DNA of 64,000 nucleotides from 67-14 sp020438345 (lineage in GTDB: Bacteria > Actinomycetota > Thermoleophilia > Solirubrobacterales > 70-9): assembly GCA_937872475.1 (NCBI GenBank), contig CALMSY010000025.1, forward strand, positions 62,001-126,000, read 5' to 3'. The notes beneath the pieces were generated by a model. It was not told the origin of the DNA, did no database searches, and saw nothing but the letters and a program-made list of their open reading frames with translations. Shown here in pieces: positions 49,801-58,259 of the stretch (positions within the stretch are counted from its first letter, which is position 1; each line of letters starts with the position of its first letter). A program made the position numbers and the translations under genes.

Positions 49801-50336
49801 AGAAGGATGGCGCCCGGATCAAGGTCGGGGGGCTGGTCACCGAATATAGGAAGATCCGGAGCCGGGCAGGAAAGAACATCGCTTTCGCCACCCTCAGCGA
49901 CATCGAGTCCAAGGTTGAACTTTTGCTCTTCGATCTTGACGGTTCGGAAAAGCAGCGCCTGATTCAACTCGACGAGGTCGTCATGGTGCGCGGCACCATC
50001 GACCAGTCGGAAGAAGGGACCAAGATCAGGGTCCGGGACGCCGAGATCTTCAATCCCAGCGAGGCCCAGATCGAAAAGGCCAAAGAGGAATACGAGAAGA
50101 AATCCGAGCCGTTCCTGATGAAGGTGAGCCCCGAGCAGATGTCGCTCGACACCCTGGAAGAGATGAAGTCGGTTTTCGGACACCATCAGGGAGAATCGGA
50201 TGTGGTCGTGGTGGTTTCCGGGGAGCGTGAGCACAAGTTGAAGCTCGGTCCCGACTATCGGGTCAGGAGGTCGCCAGGTCTGGCGACCGAGATCGACCAG
50301 CTGTTCGGCGATGGCACTTCGGCCCGGGCTGCCTGA
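46812..50336 (+). CDS. dnaE: DNA polymerase III alpha subunit
   Basis: This is the replicative polymerase. The 1,174 residues have an N-terminal PHP domain (VVHLHVHSEHSVLDGACN, ALTDHGVMNGALDMY), the Pol3-beta-like core with catalytic aspartates (GRGSAAGSIVSYSLGITDLD, PDIDIDFS), PYGCFLYQEQL-type loop (TYGCFLYQEQLMAVAKDMAGF), the HhH region, and an OB-fold near the end (KVGGLVTEYRKIRSRAGKNIAF). Length is normal. ATG 46812 is chosen because it lies just before the conserved start; ATG 46785 is possible. Confidence 0.97.
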   Translation: MSSAVSSKGQVVHLHVHSEHSVLDGACNIKEMAARAAELEMPALALTDHGVMNGALDMYKACRANDVKPILGIEAYFVDDREAVKTQGRYERNHLTLLAENNTGFSNLVALSSEGFLEGYHRGKANVDMELLERHSEGVIVLTGCLQARFVRRLVEDRPDEAREHLDQLIEVFGQDQVYLEVQKNGIAEQDKANEQIARIAREVGRPLVGTADVHYLREEDHLNHSALLCVQTKSTLENPKMSFDTNEFFLKDAARMHREFAEWPEAIPSTVEIADRTSIDIPLGQILLPSFPTGSEETETEMLRRLAERGLEERYGNPVPAEARERMEFELGVIEDMGFPSYFLIVWDFVHYAKENGIAVGPGRGSAAGSIVSYSLGITDLDPVEHDLLFERFLNPGRKSMPDIDIDFSVRGRDKMIQYVTEKYGADSVAQIITFGKMAPRAAVRDAARVHGFDYATGDRLAKEIPEPIMGRSPSFAECLKEGEDLRRTYDSDRDAAKIIDTARGLEGKIRNTSIHAAAVVISGRPLKEIVPLQLVEDKSAEAKTGEDGKPVRQFKTVTQYSMNPVEEIGLLKMDFLGLRNLDVIDDAVAIISRSRGVEIDIGEIPLDDPVTFEMLARGDSVGVFQLESDGMREAMRKVVPTEFDDITALVSLYRPGAMSEIPKYARGKHDPESVEYSDPRLKVITEPTYGCFLYQEQLMAVAKDMAGFEPSEADDLRKAIGKKKRELMAEMKPKFMEGLAASGTDPALAAYLWSTNEAAADYSFNKSHAACYALISYRTAYLKANFPAEYMAAVISSVMSTKDKVPFFVSHCSGMGIQVLPPDVNVSDHSFVVDGTDIRFGLNAVKNVGRGAVDSIIRAREDRPFESLWDFCERVDNRAVNKRAIECLVKCGAFDQLPGSRQGMLERVADAAAAGAKAQSDAMMGQASIFSLDGAAEVSGGASHEPISEVEFDQKELLALEKETMGTFLSAHPLDGLKEAILAEADCSVTDLAREKDGARIKVGGLVTEYRKIRSRAGKNIAFATLSDIESKVELLLFDLDGSEKQRLIQLDEVVMVRGTIDQSEEGTKIRVRDAEIFNPSEAQIEKAKEEYEKKSEPFLMKVSPEQMSLDTLEEMKSVFGHHQGESDVVVVVSGEREHKLKLGPDYRVRRSPGLATEIDQLFGDGTSARAA

Positions 50337-50387
50337 ACCAGCCGGTTCGCAACTCGCCACTTCGCCTTGAAGCCGGCCCGGCTGGTT
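50336..50387. repeat. 10-bp inverted repeat after dnaE
   Basis: AACCAGCCGG (50336-50345) pairs with CCGGCTGGTT (50378-50387, one base slipped at the inner end) across a 32-base loop. It begins at the last base of the dnaE stop. There is no T-run. It may be a weak terminator. Confidence 0.45.
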
Positions 50388-50445
50388 GGACCTGCCGTGG
50401 GCCAGATCACAGAACGATGTCATCGATCCGTGTAACATTCGGAGT

Positions 50446-51708
50446 ATGACTGCTACAGAAACTTCAGAAGAAAGCACTGTGGATGAGGCTTCGGAAGCCA
50501 AATTCAGCCTGGAGCTGAACCAGGACCAGAAGGACATCCAGGAGTGGGTACACGGCTTCGCCGAGAACGTCATGCGCCCGGCGGCCCACGAATGGGACGA
50601 GCGCGAAGAGTTCCCGTGGGAGATCGTGCAGGAGGCCGCAAAGATCGGTCTCTACGGTTTCGAAGGAACCGCACAGTTCTTCGCGGACCCAACCGGCCTT
50701 AGCCTGCCGATCGTCAACGAAGAAATGTTCTGGGGCGACGCCGGCCTGGGTATGGCAATCAACGGAACCGCGCTGGCGGTCGCTTCGATCTTCGGCCAGG
50801 GCACACCCGAGCAGATGGGTGAATGGGTCCCCCAGTGTTACGGCACCGAGGATGATGTGAAGGTTGCCGCGTTTTGCGCTTCGGAGCCCGACGCCGGCTC
50901 CGATGTTTCCGGGGTCCGCACCACCGCCAAGTACGACGAGGCGAATGATGAATGGGTGATCAACGGTCAGAAGGCCTGGGCCACCAACGGCGGCATCGCC
51001 AACATTCATGTGGTGATCGCCTCGGTTGACCGGGAGCTCGGCTCACGTGGCCACGCCGCTTTCATCATCCCTCCGAACACTCCCGGCTGCAGCCAGGGCG
51101 CAAAGGTCAAGAAGCACGGAATCCGCGCTTCCCACACCGCGGACGTTCACCTCGACGATTGCCGTGTTCCGGGCAGCTGCCTGCTTGGTGGCAAGGAGAA
51201 GCTTGACGAGCGTCTTGCCCGGGTCCGGGAAGGCAAGAAGGGCAAGTCACAGGCTGCCATGGCAACCTTCGAGGCCTCACGCCCGATCGTCGGTTCACAG
51301 GCCATCGGTATTGCCCGCGCCGCCTACGAGTACGCGCTTGAGTACGCCAAGGAACGGGTCCAGTTCGGTCGGCCGATCATTGAAAACCAGGCGATCGCCT
51401 TTACCCTCGCCGACATGTGCCTCGAGATCGATGCCGCCAGGCTGCTGGTCTGGCGCGCTTCGTGGATGGGCCGGAACCAGGTTCCGTTCACCAAGGCGGA
51501 AGGTTCGATGTCCAAACTGAAGGCCGGTGAGGTCGCCACCTGGACTACCGAGCGGGCGATCCAGATTCTTGGCGGCAACGGGTACACCCGCGAGTTCCCG
51601 GTCGAGCGGATGCACCGCGACGCGAAGATCTACGACATCTTCGAGGGCACCGCTGAGATCCAGCGCCTGGTCATCTCCCGCAGCATCTCGGGCATCAAGA
51701 TCAAGTAG
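50446..51708 (+). CDS. Acyl-CoA dehydrogenase
   Basis: This FAD enzyme catalyses the first step of fatty-acid beta-oxidation. The 420 residues contain VKVAAFCASEPDAGSDVSGVRTTA and WVINGQKAWATNGGIA in the middle domain, RVQFGRPIIENQAIAFTLADM, and the C-terminal ILGGNGYTREFPVERMHRDAK with IFEGTAEIQRLVISR. The last block holds the region with the catalytic Glu of many members. ATG 50446 has GGAG upstream. No acyl-CoA synthetase or thiolase neighbours it; the hydratase at 45908 is separated by dnaE. A clear terminator follows. Confidence 0.92.
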   Translation: MTATETSEESTVDEASEAKFSLELNQDQKDIQEWVHGFAENVMRPAAHEWDEREEFPWEIVQEAAKIGLYGFEGTAQFFADPTGLSLPIVNEEMFWGDAGLGMAINGTALAVASIFGQGTPEQMGEWVPQCYGTEDDVKVAAFCASEPDAGSDVSGVRTTAKYDEANDEWVINGQKAWATNGGIANIHVVIASVDRELGSRGHAAFIIPPNTPGCSQGAKVKKHGIRASHTADVHLDDCRVPGSCLLGGKEKLDERLARVREGKKGKSQAAMATFEASRPIVGSQAIGIARAAYEYALEYAKERVQFGRPIIENQAIAFTLADMCLEIDAARLLVWRASWMGRNQVPFTKAEGSMSKLKAGEVATWTTERAIQILGGNGYTREFPVERMHRDAKIYDIFEGTAEIQRLVISRSISGIKIK

Positions 51709-51724
51709 AGCCGTCAGCAACAGA

Positions 51725-51763
51725 AACGCCGATCACCTGCACTATTCGTTGGTGATCGGCGTT
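51725..51763 (+). terminator. Terminator after acyl-CoA dehydrogenase gene
   Basis: AACGCCGATCACC (51725-51737) and GGTGATCGGCGTT (51751-51763) form a perfect 13-bp stem with a 13-base loop, followed by CTTATTT. It lies 16 bases after the stop. Confidence 0.85.
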
Positions 51764-51884
51764 CTTATTTGAATTCCCGGCCTGGCATCCATCCACTGAG
51801 GGGGTAACCGTGGGGTCGGGTGGGCGTTGCCGGGATGCTCGGCAGGAGGGCGGTTGAATGCCGCCCGGGGTTTTGGCGTTTCCC

Positions 51885-51916
51885 GGCTACGCCTGCCCGG
51901 CCCCTGCGGCGTAGCC
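51885..51916. terminator. 9-bp hairpin at the 3' end of the convergent gene
   Basis: GGCTACGCC (51885-51893) pairs with GGCGTAGCC (51908-51916). It is 20 bases beyond the stop of the minus-strand amidohydrolase. The surrounding 160 bases (51775-51935) hold no gene. Confidence 0.5.
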
Positions 51917-51935
51917 ACGGAGCCCGGAAGTGCAG

Positions 51936-52973
51936 CTAGTTGCCCTTGGCTTTGGCTTCCGCGGCGGCCTCGGCCAGTTGCTTCTCCAGCTTGAGGGAGA
52001 GGAAGGTCATCGGGCCCTTGTCTTCGAACCTGGAGCTGACATTGCCGGCGAGACCACCCTCGAGTGCCAGTTCGCTGATCAGGTCGAGCTTGAGTTGCCC
52101 GGAGTCTTCACCGAAGTCGAGGTCCTTCAAGTCAACCCAGACGACGTTCGGCCGGGTGGTTGATTCGAAAACGTAGCGCCTGTTGGTCAGGTCGGACACC
52201 GTCTGCCAGATGGTTTGTGAAGCATCGGGCTTGCCCGGGTCTGGGGAACGGAAAGGCTGGGCAGCGTTGCGGATCACACTGAACATTGCCGCCAGGGCCT
52301 CGAGCTGAGTCTTCGGTTGCTGAAGCCGTCCCACATAGTAGGAGGCGCGAGCGAAGCGGTCCACGGCATCGGTCGAACCGGGAAGGGGATCATCGCCACC
52401 GAGACCTTCCACCTTCTTGACCAGTTCCAGCTGCTGGTCGTAGGTGGGGGAGTTGGTCATGACCCGGTACTCGGGGCTGTGGTAGACCTTCGGCTCGCCG
52501 TCGACGTATTCGATGATCGCTGAATCACCTGTGGCGTCATCGAGCGCAAGGTGAATGGTGGGGGGCTTGCCACCGGTCGGATCGTCCATCTGCACTACCT
52601 GGACCTCGGTCTTCGTGATCCATTCCACGGCCTCGGCCACAGTGGCGAAATTGTCGAGGAAGTACTGCATCCAGATTGCCTGGCTCAGCTTGGTCCGGGA
52701 TTCGGCCGGGGTCCCGTAGTCGGATTCGGCGAGCCACAACACATGCCCGGCCAGGCCGGCTTCGTTGATTCCGTCAACCGAGATGATGTCGAAGGAGGTA
52801 GCGATGACGCTGCCGAACTTCGCGGTCCAGGTCAGATCACCGTTGATCCCGTCATCGCGCTCCACGCCGCGCGGCTGCTTCCACAGGTTTGTCATCAGAT
52901 CCCGGCTGAAGTCCATGTTCCGACCGACGATTACGGATCCGTTGGCATCCGGCCAGACTACTCTCGTGCACAT
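51936..52973 (-). CDS. Ntn-type linear amide C-N hydrolase (choloylglycine hydrolase/penicillin acylase family)
   Basis: This 345-residue protein begins MCTRVVWPDANGSVIVGRNMDF. Family members remove the first Met so that Cys2 becomes the nucleophile; Arg in TRV and Asp in NMDF are conserved around it. Further marks are FDIISVDGINEAGLAGHVLWL, SAIIEYVDG and RVMTNSPTYDQQL. It has no signal peptide, so it is likely to be cytoplasmic unless exported otherwise. Substrates could be N-acyl amides such as acyl-homoserine lactones or beta-lactams; bile salts are unlikely in this kind of organism. Another gene, gadB, diverges about 210 bases away. Confidence 0.88.
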   Translation of the reverse strand: MCTRVVWPDANGSVIVGRNMDFSRDLMTNLWKQPRGVERDDGINGDLTWTAKFGSVIATSFDIISVDGINEAGLAGHVLWLAESDYGTPAESRTKLSQAIWMQYFLDNFATVAEAVEWITKTEVQVVQMDDPTGGKPPTIHLALDDATGDSAIIEYVDGEPKVYHSPEYRVMTNSPTYDQQLELVKKVEGLGGDDPLPGSTDAVDRFARASYYVGRLQQPKTQLEALAAMFSVIRNAAQPFRSPDPGKPDASQTIWQTVSDLTNRRYVFESTTRPNVVWVDLKDLDFGEDSGQLKLDLISELALEGGLAGNVSSRFEDKGPMTFLSLKLEKQLAEAAAEAKAKGN

Positions 52974-53184
52974 TTGATGGACTTCCTTTTCTTTGGGTTC
53001 AAAGCGGCCGAAGCCGTCGGGGTTCAGGCTAACCCGGCAGGGCTTCCAGCGTATTCGTGCGGCCGTGGCAGCTCACATGCTCCGGTGCTCACGCGGCGGT
53101 TCGGGAGTTCACACGATCCGGGTGAGGGGGTTGTAGGTTTATCGACGGAGAATGTCCGACACGTCACTTCACTGGAGGAAATCC

Positions 53185-54576
53185 TTGTCCGAGCAGCCTG
53201 ATGTCTTTTCGCCGCATGTGAACCCAGACAATGCTTCGATCGCCGAGACCTTCTTCACAAAACCGGCGCCGGACGGTCAACTCCCCCAGGATGGAGTCAA
53301 TCCGCGGGCTGCGCTGAGAGTCCTCCAGAGCGAAATGATCCTCGACGGTGATCCGAACAAGAATCTCGCAACTTTCGTAACCACTTTCATGGAGCCTGAG
53401 GCCCATCAGGTAATTGCGGAGAACCTGCACCGCAACTACATAGATCACGCTGAATATCCTCGAACCGCAGAGGTCTCGAAGCGTTGCGTGAGGATGATTC
53501 ACAGTCTCTTTGGCGGTCAGCCAGGCGAAGAATCACCGGGAACGGCGACCGCCGGATCCTCCGAGGCCGTGATGCTCGGGGCGTTGGCGATGAAGTGGCA
53601 GTGGAAGAAGCGGCGCAAGGAAGCTGGCAAGCCTGACGACAAGCCGAACCTCGTCTACGGCGCCGACGTTCATGTGGTCTGGGACAAGTTCTGCCGCTAC
53701 TTCGACGTGGAGCCTCGACAGGTGAACATCCCCAAAGGGAAGACCACCGTCGGTCCCGATGAGCTCGGCCCGCTGATCGACGAGAACACGATCGGTGTGA
53801 TCGCTGTTGTCGGAACCACTTTCACGGGTGAATGTGACGATGTCGAGGGCATCGACCGCATGCTCCAGGAACTGAAGGGCAAGGGCCTGGAAGTACCGAT
53901 GCACATTGACGCGGCCAGCGGGGGTTTTGTTTTTCCCTTCACGCACCCAGAGTTCAAATGGGATTTCCGGCTCGACTCGGTGGTTTCAATCAACGCATCG
54001 GGTCACAAGTTCGGGCTGGTTTTCCCCGGCATCGGCTGGCTGCTTTTCCGCAACGAGGCCCAGTTGCCGGAGGACCTTGTCTTTTACGAGGACTATCTCG
54101 GCGAGAAGGACGCGACTTTCACGCTCAATTTCTCGGGCAGTGCCTCGTTCGTACTGGCTCAGTACTACAACTTCGTGCGGCTCGGCTTCAATGGCTACTC
54201 ATCCGTCATGAGGGCAATGACCAAGAACCGGGACTCGCTTGTGGAACAGCTGGAAAAGGAAGATGCCCTGGAAATCTGGGAATCCGAACGTCCGACCCTG
54301 CCACTGGTCATATGCAGGGTGAAGGACAACGAGACCTTCGATGCCAGTCACCTGGTCGGTGAGCTTTCAAGACGCCGGGGCTGGCTGATCCCGGCCTATG
54401 ACATGCCGCCAGACAATGAAGATCAGAAGATCATTCGCATGCTGGTGAAGCTCAACCAGACTCGCGAACTGGTGGATGTGCTCTGCAACGACTTCCATGA
54501 TTCGATCGAACTGCTGCGGTCTGCCGACCTGAGTCACGTTGGAGAACCGCCGGTGCATTCCGGCACCGGCTACTGA
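53185..54576 (+). CDS. gadB: Glutamate decarboxylase
   Basis: This PLP enzyme converts glutamate to GABA, consuming a proton, and serves in acid resistance or GABA metabolism. The 463 residues contain FVTTFMEPEAHQVIAENLHRNYIDHAEYP, GTATAGSSEAVMLGALAMKW, HIDAASGGFVFPF and the PLP lysine in SINASGHKFG (residue 275, close to E. coli K276). TTG 53185 is preferred because GGAGG ends 6 bases upstream and the length matches; ATG 53152 has a poor ribosome site. No gadC antiporter is adjacent. Confidence 0.95.
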   Translation: MSEQPDVFSPHVNPDNASIAETFFTKPAPDGQLPQDGVNPRAALRVLQSEMILDGDPNKNLATFVTTFMEPEAHQVIAENLHRNYIDHAEYPRTAEVSKRCVRMIHSLFGGQPGEESPGTATAGSSEAVMLGALAMKWQWKKRRKEAGKPDDKPNLVYGADVHVVWDKFCRYFDVEPRQVNIPKGKTTVGPDELGPLIDENTIGVIAVVGTTFTGECDDVEGIDRMLQELKGKGLEVPMHIDAASGGFVFPFTHPEFKWDFRLDSVVSINASGHKFGLVFPGIGWLLFRNEAQLPEDLVFYEDYLGEKDATFTLNFSGSASFVLAQYYNFVRLGFNGYSSVMRAMTKNRDSLVEQLEKEDALEIWESERPTLPLVICRVKDNETFDASHLVGELSRRRGWLIPAYDMPPDNEDQKIIRMLVKLNQTRELVDVLCNDFHDSIELLRSADLSHVGEPPVHSGTGY

Positions 54577-54629
54577 GCAGAGCCGCGGTCCGGGTCACGA
54601 ACACGCCGCCTGTGGAAACATGGGCGCAA

Positions 54630-56048
54630 ATGAGCATCGAGAACAGCATCCCGCGGGTCCGATTCGCGCCTTCTCCCACTGGTTCCCTGCATATCGGCGG
54701 GGCGCGGACGGCCCTGTACAACTGGCTCGCTGCCCGACATGCCGGCGGCGAGCTGGTTCTGCGGATCGAGGACACCGACCTCGAACGATCGACACCGGAG
54801 AACGTCGCCCAGATCCTCGATGCGCTGCGCTGGTTGGAACTCGACTGGGACGAAGGCCCGGTTTCACAGGTCGGCCGGGCTGAAGCTCACGCCGCGGCGC
54901 TGGAGAAGCTGCTCGAATCCGGTGCCGCCTACCGCGACTCGGCCACCGCCGATGACGTGAAGGAATGGAAGGCAGAGCACGGGGCCGACCGCGGCTACCG
55001 GGGCACGCCTTCTGACGACGGGACCGGCGCCGTCCGTCTGCGGGTTCCGGATGATGGCGACACTGTGGTGAACGACCTGATCCGGGGGGAGGTGCGTTTC
55101 CCGAATCGCAGCTATGACGATTTTGTGATCGCCCGTGGTGACGGTTCGGTGCTGTACAACTTCGCGGTCGCAGTTGATGACGCGGACATGGGGATCACCG
55201 ACGTGATCCGGGGTGACGACCACCTGTCAAATACCCCGAAACAGCTGCTCGTTTTCAAGGGGCTGGGTATCGAACCGCCCCGCTACGCCCATGTGCCGCT
55301 GCTCCACGGCCCCGATGGCAAGAAACTCTCGAAGCGACACGGGGCTGCCTCAGTTCAGGAGTTGCGTGATGCGGGCTATCTGCCGGAGGCGATTCGCAAT
55401 TACGTCGCCCTGCTCGGCTGGGGCCCTGGCGACGACGAAACCCTGCTTTCAACGGAGGAGCTGGTCAAGCGGTTCCGGCCGGAAGACGTCGGCACTTCTT
55501 CGGCGGTTTTCGACGAGAAAAAGCTGCGCTGGATGAACGGCCGTTACATGCGAGAGCTGCCAATCGAGGAGTACCAGACTGCCGTCCGGGCTTTTGTCGA
55601 GGCCGAGACCGGTGGACGGTCGCTCAACGAGGACCGCTTCGCGTTCGGCTGTGAAATCGTCCAGGAGAAGGCCCAGACCCTGCAGGAGGTATGGCCTTTG
55701 ATCCGGTTCCTCTTCGAATCTCCGGTCAAAGATGAAAAAGCCTGGCGCAAGGTGATGAAGGGTGACGCGGATCGGGTACTGACCGAGGTTGAAGCCGCGC
55801 TGATCGAAGTTCCTGACGAAAGTGGAGGTCCCAACGGTGACGGCTTCACTGTCGTGGCAATCCAGGCGGCGCTCGAACCCTTGCCGGAGATGCTCGGTCT
55901 GGGGGCCGGCAAGGTTTTCCAGCCGATCCGGGTCGCGATCACAGGTACCACGATTTCGCCGGGGATCTTCGAATCGGTCGCTGCTCTCGGCCGGGACGAA
56001 ACGCTTGCCCGAATTGAAAACGCAAGAGCGAAGCTCTCTCAGGCCTGA
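54630..56048 (+). CDS. gltX: Glutamyl-tRNA synthetase
   Basis: This class I synthetase charges tRNA-Glu. The 472 residues contain RVRFAPSPTGSLHIGGARTALYNW (HIGG form of HIGH), LVLRIEDTDLERS, VIRGDDHLSNTPKQLLVF, LLHGPDGKKLSKRHGA (the KMSKS-like loop) and an anticodon-binding region ending ISPGIFESVAALGR. An extra in-frame GTG 54612 exists; I use ATG 54630, near the family start. Whether it also charges tRNA-Gln cannot be told from this window. Confidence 0.97.
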   Translation: MSIENSIPRVRFAPSPTGSLHIGGARTALYNWLAARHAGGELVLRIEDTDLERSTPENVAQILDALRWLELDWDEGPVSQVGRAEAHAAALEKLLESGAAYRDSATADDVKEWKAEHGADRGYRGTPSDDGTGAVRLRVPDDGDTVVNDLIRGEVRFPNRSYDDFVIARGDGSVLYNFAVAVDDADMGITDVIRGDDHLSNTPKQLLVFKGLGIEPPRYAHVPLLHGPDGKKLSKRHGAASVQELRDAGYLPEAIRNYVALLGWGPGDDETLLSTEELVKRFRPEDVGTSSAVFDEKKLRWMNGRYMRELPIEEYQTAVRAFVEAETGGRSLNEDRFAFGCEIVQEKAQTLQEVWPLIRFLFESPVKDEKAWRKVMKGDADRVLTEVEAALIEVPDESGGPNGDGFTVVAIQAALEPLPEMLGLGAGKVFQPIRVAITGTTISPGIFESVAALGRDETLARIENARAKLSQA

Positions 56049-56110
56049 ATACCCTGATTTCTGACCGGGTTACTCTGCTTTCGGTCGCCTGATGCGATAG
56101 AAAGAGGGAA

Positions 56111-56509
56111 GTGATCTCGGTTACGTCGAAATCCCGCTATGCAGTGGTGGCTCTGGTGGAACTGGCTGGTGCCGGTGAGAGCCCGATGCCGGTAAAGGAG
56201 CTGGCTGAACGCCGGAACATTCCGGATCAGTTCCTGGAACAACTTTTTTCGACCCTGCGACGTTCGGGCCTCCTGACCAGCCGCAGAGGCAGCAAGGGCG
56301 GCTACATTCTCGCCCGTCCAGCCTCGGAAATCACGGTTCTCGAAGTGGTCCAGGCCCTCGACGGCAAAGTCGGCCAGGAAGCCGATGAGGCCGGAGGAAT
56401 CTGGGCAGAAGGGGTCCGGGCCCTGCGGGGAGTCTTCGGTGAGACGACAATCCAGGATCTTTACGAGCGCGAGGCCGAGGATGCTGCGGCAAGGATGTAC
56501 TTCATTTGA
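56111..56509 (+). CDS. Rrf2-family transcriptional regulator, cysteine-free
   Basis: This 132-residue winged-helix regulator begins ISVTSKSRYAVVALVELA and has PDQFLEQLFSTLRRSGLLTSRRGSKGGYILARP, the HTH and wing of the Rrf2 family. It contains no cysteine, so it cannot hold an Fe-S cluster through the usual three Cys. With cysK overlapping its stop (TTGA), it resembles CymR, the Rrf2 regulator of cysteine genes that works in complex with CysK in Bacillus. That role here is inference. The start is GTG with AGAGGGAAG upstream. Confidence 0.9.
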   Translation: MISVTSKSRYAVVALVELAGAGESPMPVKELAERRNIPDQFLEQLFSTLRRSGLLTSRRGSKGGYILARPASEITVLEVVQALDGKVGQEADEAGGIWAEGVRALRGVFGETTIQDLYEREAEDAAARMYFI

Positions 56510-57426
56510 TCGCCCCGCAGGCATCGGCAACAGTCGGCGGAACGCCCCTTGTCTGGCTGGCCCGCATCGCCGACGGGCTTGACGCCCAGGTCTGTGCGAA
56601 GCTCGAGTACTTCAATCCTGGCGGATCGGTCAAAGACCGGATCGGAGCCGCGATGATCGGTGCCGCAGAGGCCAACGGAACGCTGGTCCGGGGTGAATCA
56701 GTGATCGTCGAGCCGACCAGCGGCAACACGGGAATCGCCCTGGCGATGATCTGTGCAGCCCGGGGATACCGCCTGGTGCTGACCATGCCCGAAGGCATGA
56801 GCCGTGAACGGGCAAAGCTGCTTCGGGCCTACGGAGCCGAAGTCCAGGAAACCTCCTCGATGGGTGGCATGGACGAGGCTGTGGATCTGGCCGAACGGAT
56901 CGCGGCTGAAAGGGGAGGATTCATGCCACTCCAGTTTTCGAATCCCGCCAATCCCGAGGCCCATTTCCGGTCGACCGGCCCCGAGGTGTGGACTGACACC
57001 GGCGGTGAGATCGACGCATTTGTCTGTGGCGTAGGCACCGGCGGGACAATCACCGGAGTCGCCAGGTACCTGAAAGAGCAAGGATCGGATGCCCGGATCT
57101 ACGCGGTCGAACCGGCATCTTCGCCGGTCCTTTCCGGCGGTCAAATGGGCCCGCACCGGATCCAGGGGATCGGTGCCGGATTCGTGCCTGAAGTCCTGGA
57201 AACTGATTTGATCGACGAGATCGTCCAGGTCTCGGATGACGACGCTCTTCGCAGCGCCCGGGAACTTGCTTTCACTGAAGGGATTCTCGGCGGGATCTCT
57301 GCCGGAGCGAATGTCCATGCCGCTCTCGAACTGGCGAGGCGACCGGAGCTGGCGGGCGGCCGGATCGTGACGGTGATCTGCGACAGCGGTGACCGCTACA
57401 TGTCACTGCCGTTCTTCGGCGCCTGA
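56506..57426 (+). CDS. cysK: Cysteine synthase (O-acetylserine sulfhydrylase)
   Basis: CysK makes cysteine from O-acetylserine and sulfide with PLP. The 306 residues contain VGGTPLVWL, KLEYFNPGGSVKDRIG (PLP lysine in SVKDR), VEPTSGNTGIALAM, GVGTGGTITGVARYL, QGIGAGFVPEVLE and ILGGISAGANVHAA. Its TTG overlaps the stop of the Rrf2 gene. cysE starts 46 bases downstream, so the two enzymes of the pathway stand together and could form the cysteine synthase complex. Confidence 0.96.
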   Translation: MIAPQASATVGGTPLVWLARIADGLDAQVCAKLEYFNPGGSVKDRIGAAMIGAAEANGTLVRGESVIVEPTSGNTGIALAMICAARGYRLVLTMPEGMSRERAKLLRAYGAEVQETSSMGGMDEAVDLAERIAAERGGFMPLQFSNPANPEAHFRSTGPEVWTDTGGEIDAFVCGVGTGGTITGVARYLKEQGSDARIYAVEPASSPVLSGGQMGPHRIQGIGAGFVPEVLETDLIDEIVQVSDDDALRSARELAFTEGILGGISAGANVHAALELARRPELAGGRIVTVICDSGDRYMSLPFFGA

Positions 57427-57472
57427 ACCGGCCCGAATTGGGTCATCGGGGTTGAGCCTCTACTCTTTGCCG

Positions 57473-58210
57473 GTGGCCAAGGATCTGATCAGCCGGACTC
57501 TCGTAGGGATGAAGTCCCATATCGCGGCTGCCCGCGGACGTGATCCCGCAACCGCAAATGCGTCCAGCCTGGAGATCCTTTTGACCTGGCCCGGGGTGCA
57601 GGCGATCCTGGCCTACCGGTTGGCCTGCCGGCTGCGACGTTCCGGTGTACCGCTGCTGCCATTCGCGGTTTCGTATGTGAGCCGGGCGGTGACCGGGATC
57701 GAGATCCACCCTGACGCGAAGATCGGCCCGGGAATATTCATCGACCACGGTTCAGGGGTGGTGATCGGCGAGACGGCCGAAATCGGCGAGAACGTGACCC
57801 TGTACCAGGGCGTGACTCTCGGCGGCACCGGCTTTCAGTCGGGCAAACGGCACCCGACGATCGAAGACAATGTGACGATCGGGTCCGGGGCCAAGCTGCT
57901 GGGTCCGATCACGGTCGGTCACGGTGCCAAGATCGGTGCCAACACGGTGGTTGTCGAGGATGTCCCTCCGAGATCCACCGTGGTCGGAAACCCCGGTCAT
58001 CCGGTCAAGGTCGACGGACGCAAGCTCACTGACGGGCCAGACGCCGACTGGATTCACCTGCCTGATCCTCTCCAGGATGCAGTGAAGTCGCTTTCGGCCC
58101 GGATCAAGGAACTTGAGCAGCAGGTTGCCGAGCTCTCTGGCGATCCCGGCCCGGACCGGGAAGAGCCCGGCGGAGAACCGAAAAAGGGGCGCTCTTCAGC
58201 GGGCGGCTGA
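57473..58210 (+). CDS. cysE: Serine O-acetyltransferase
   Basis: CysE acetylates serine to O-acetylserine. The protein has a helical N-terminal part (SSLEILLTWPGVQAILAYRLACRL) and a left-handed beta-helix of hexapeptide repeats (GIEIHPDAKIGPGIFIDHGSGVVIGE, GENVTLYQGVTLGG, HPTIEDNVTIGSGAK). The catalytic His is in IDHGSG. The C-terminus has an extra coiled-coil-like, acidic and glycine-rich tail (ARIKELEQQVAELSG) in place of the short CysK-binding Ile end of E. coli CysE. GTG 57473 is the likely start; TTG 57452 is possible. Confidence 0.93.
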   Translation: MAKDLISRTLVGMKSHIAAARGRDPATANASSLEILLTWPGVQAILAYRLACRLRRSGVPLLPFAVSYVSRAVTGIEIHPDAKIGPGIFIDHGSGVVIGETAEIGENVTLYQGVTLGGTGFQSGKRHPTIEDNVTIGSGAKLLGPITVGHGAKIGANTVVVEDVPPRSTVVGNPGHPVKVDGRKLTDGPDADWIHLPDPLQDAVKSLSARIKELEQQVAELSGDPGPDREEPGGEPKKGRSSAGG

Positions 58211-58237
58211 GCTCCCCCGCCGTGTCCGGCCCCGCCG

Positions 58238-58255
58238 CGAGGATGGATATCCTCG
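58238..58255. repeat. Small hairpin in front of the PcrA-type gene
   Basis: CGAGGAT (58238-58244) and ATCCTCG (58249-58255) form a perfect 7-bp stem with a 4-base loop GGAT, just 4 bases before the GTG start. It covers the place of the ribosome binding site and may lower initiation. Confidence 0.45.
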
Positions 58256-58259
58256 ACGG

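Noticed and set aside
45908..51708. Enoyl-CoA hydratase and acyl-CoA dehydrogenase as one beta-oxidation operon
   Set aside because: dnaE lies between them with its own coding span and hairpin; no thiolase or ligase is near, so a joint operon is not supported.
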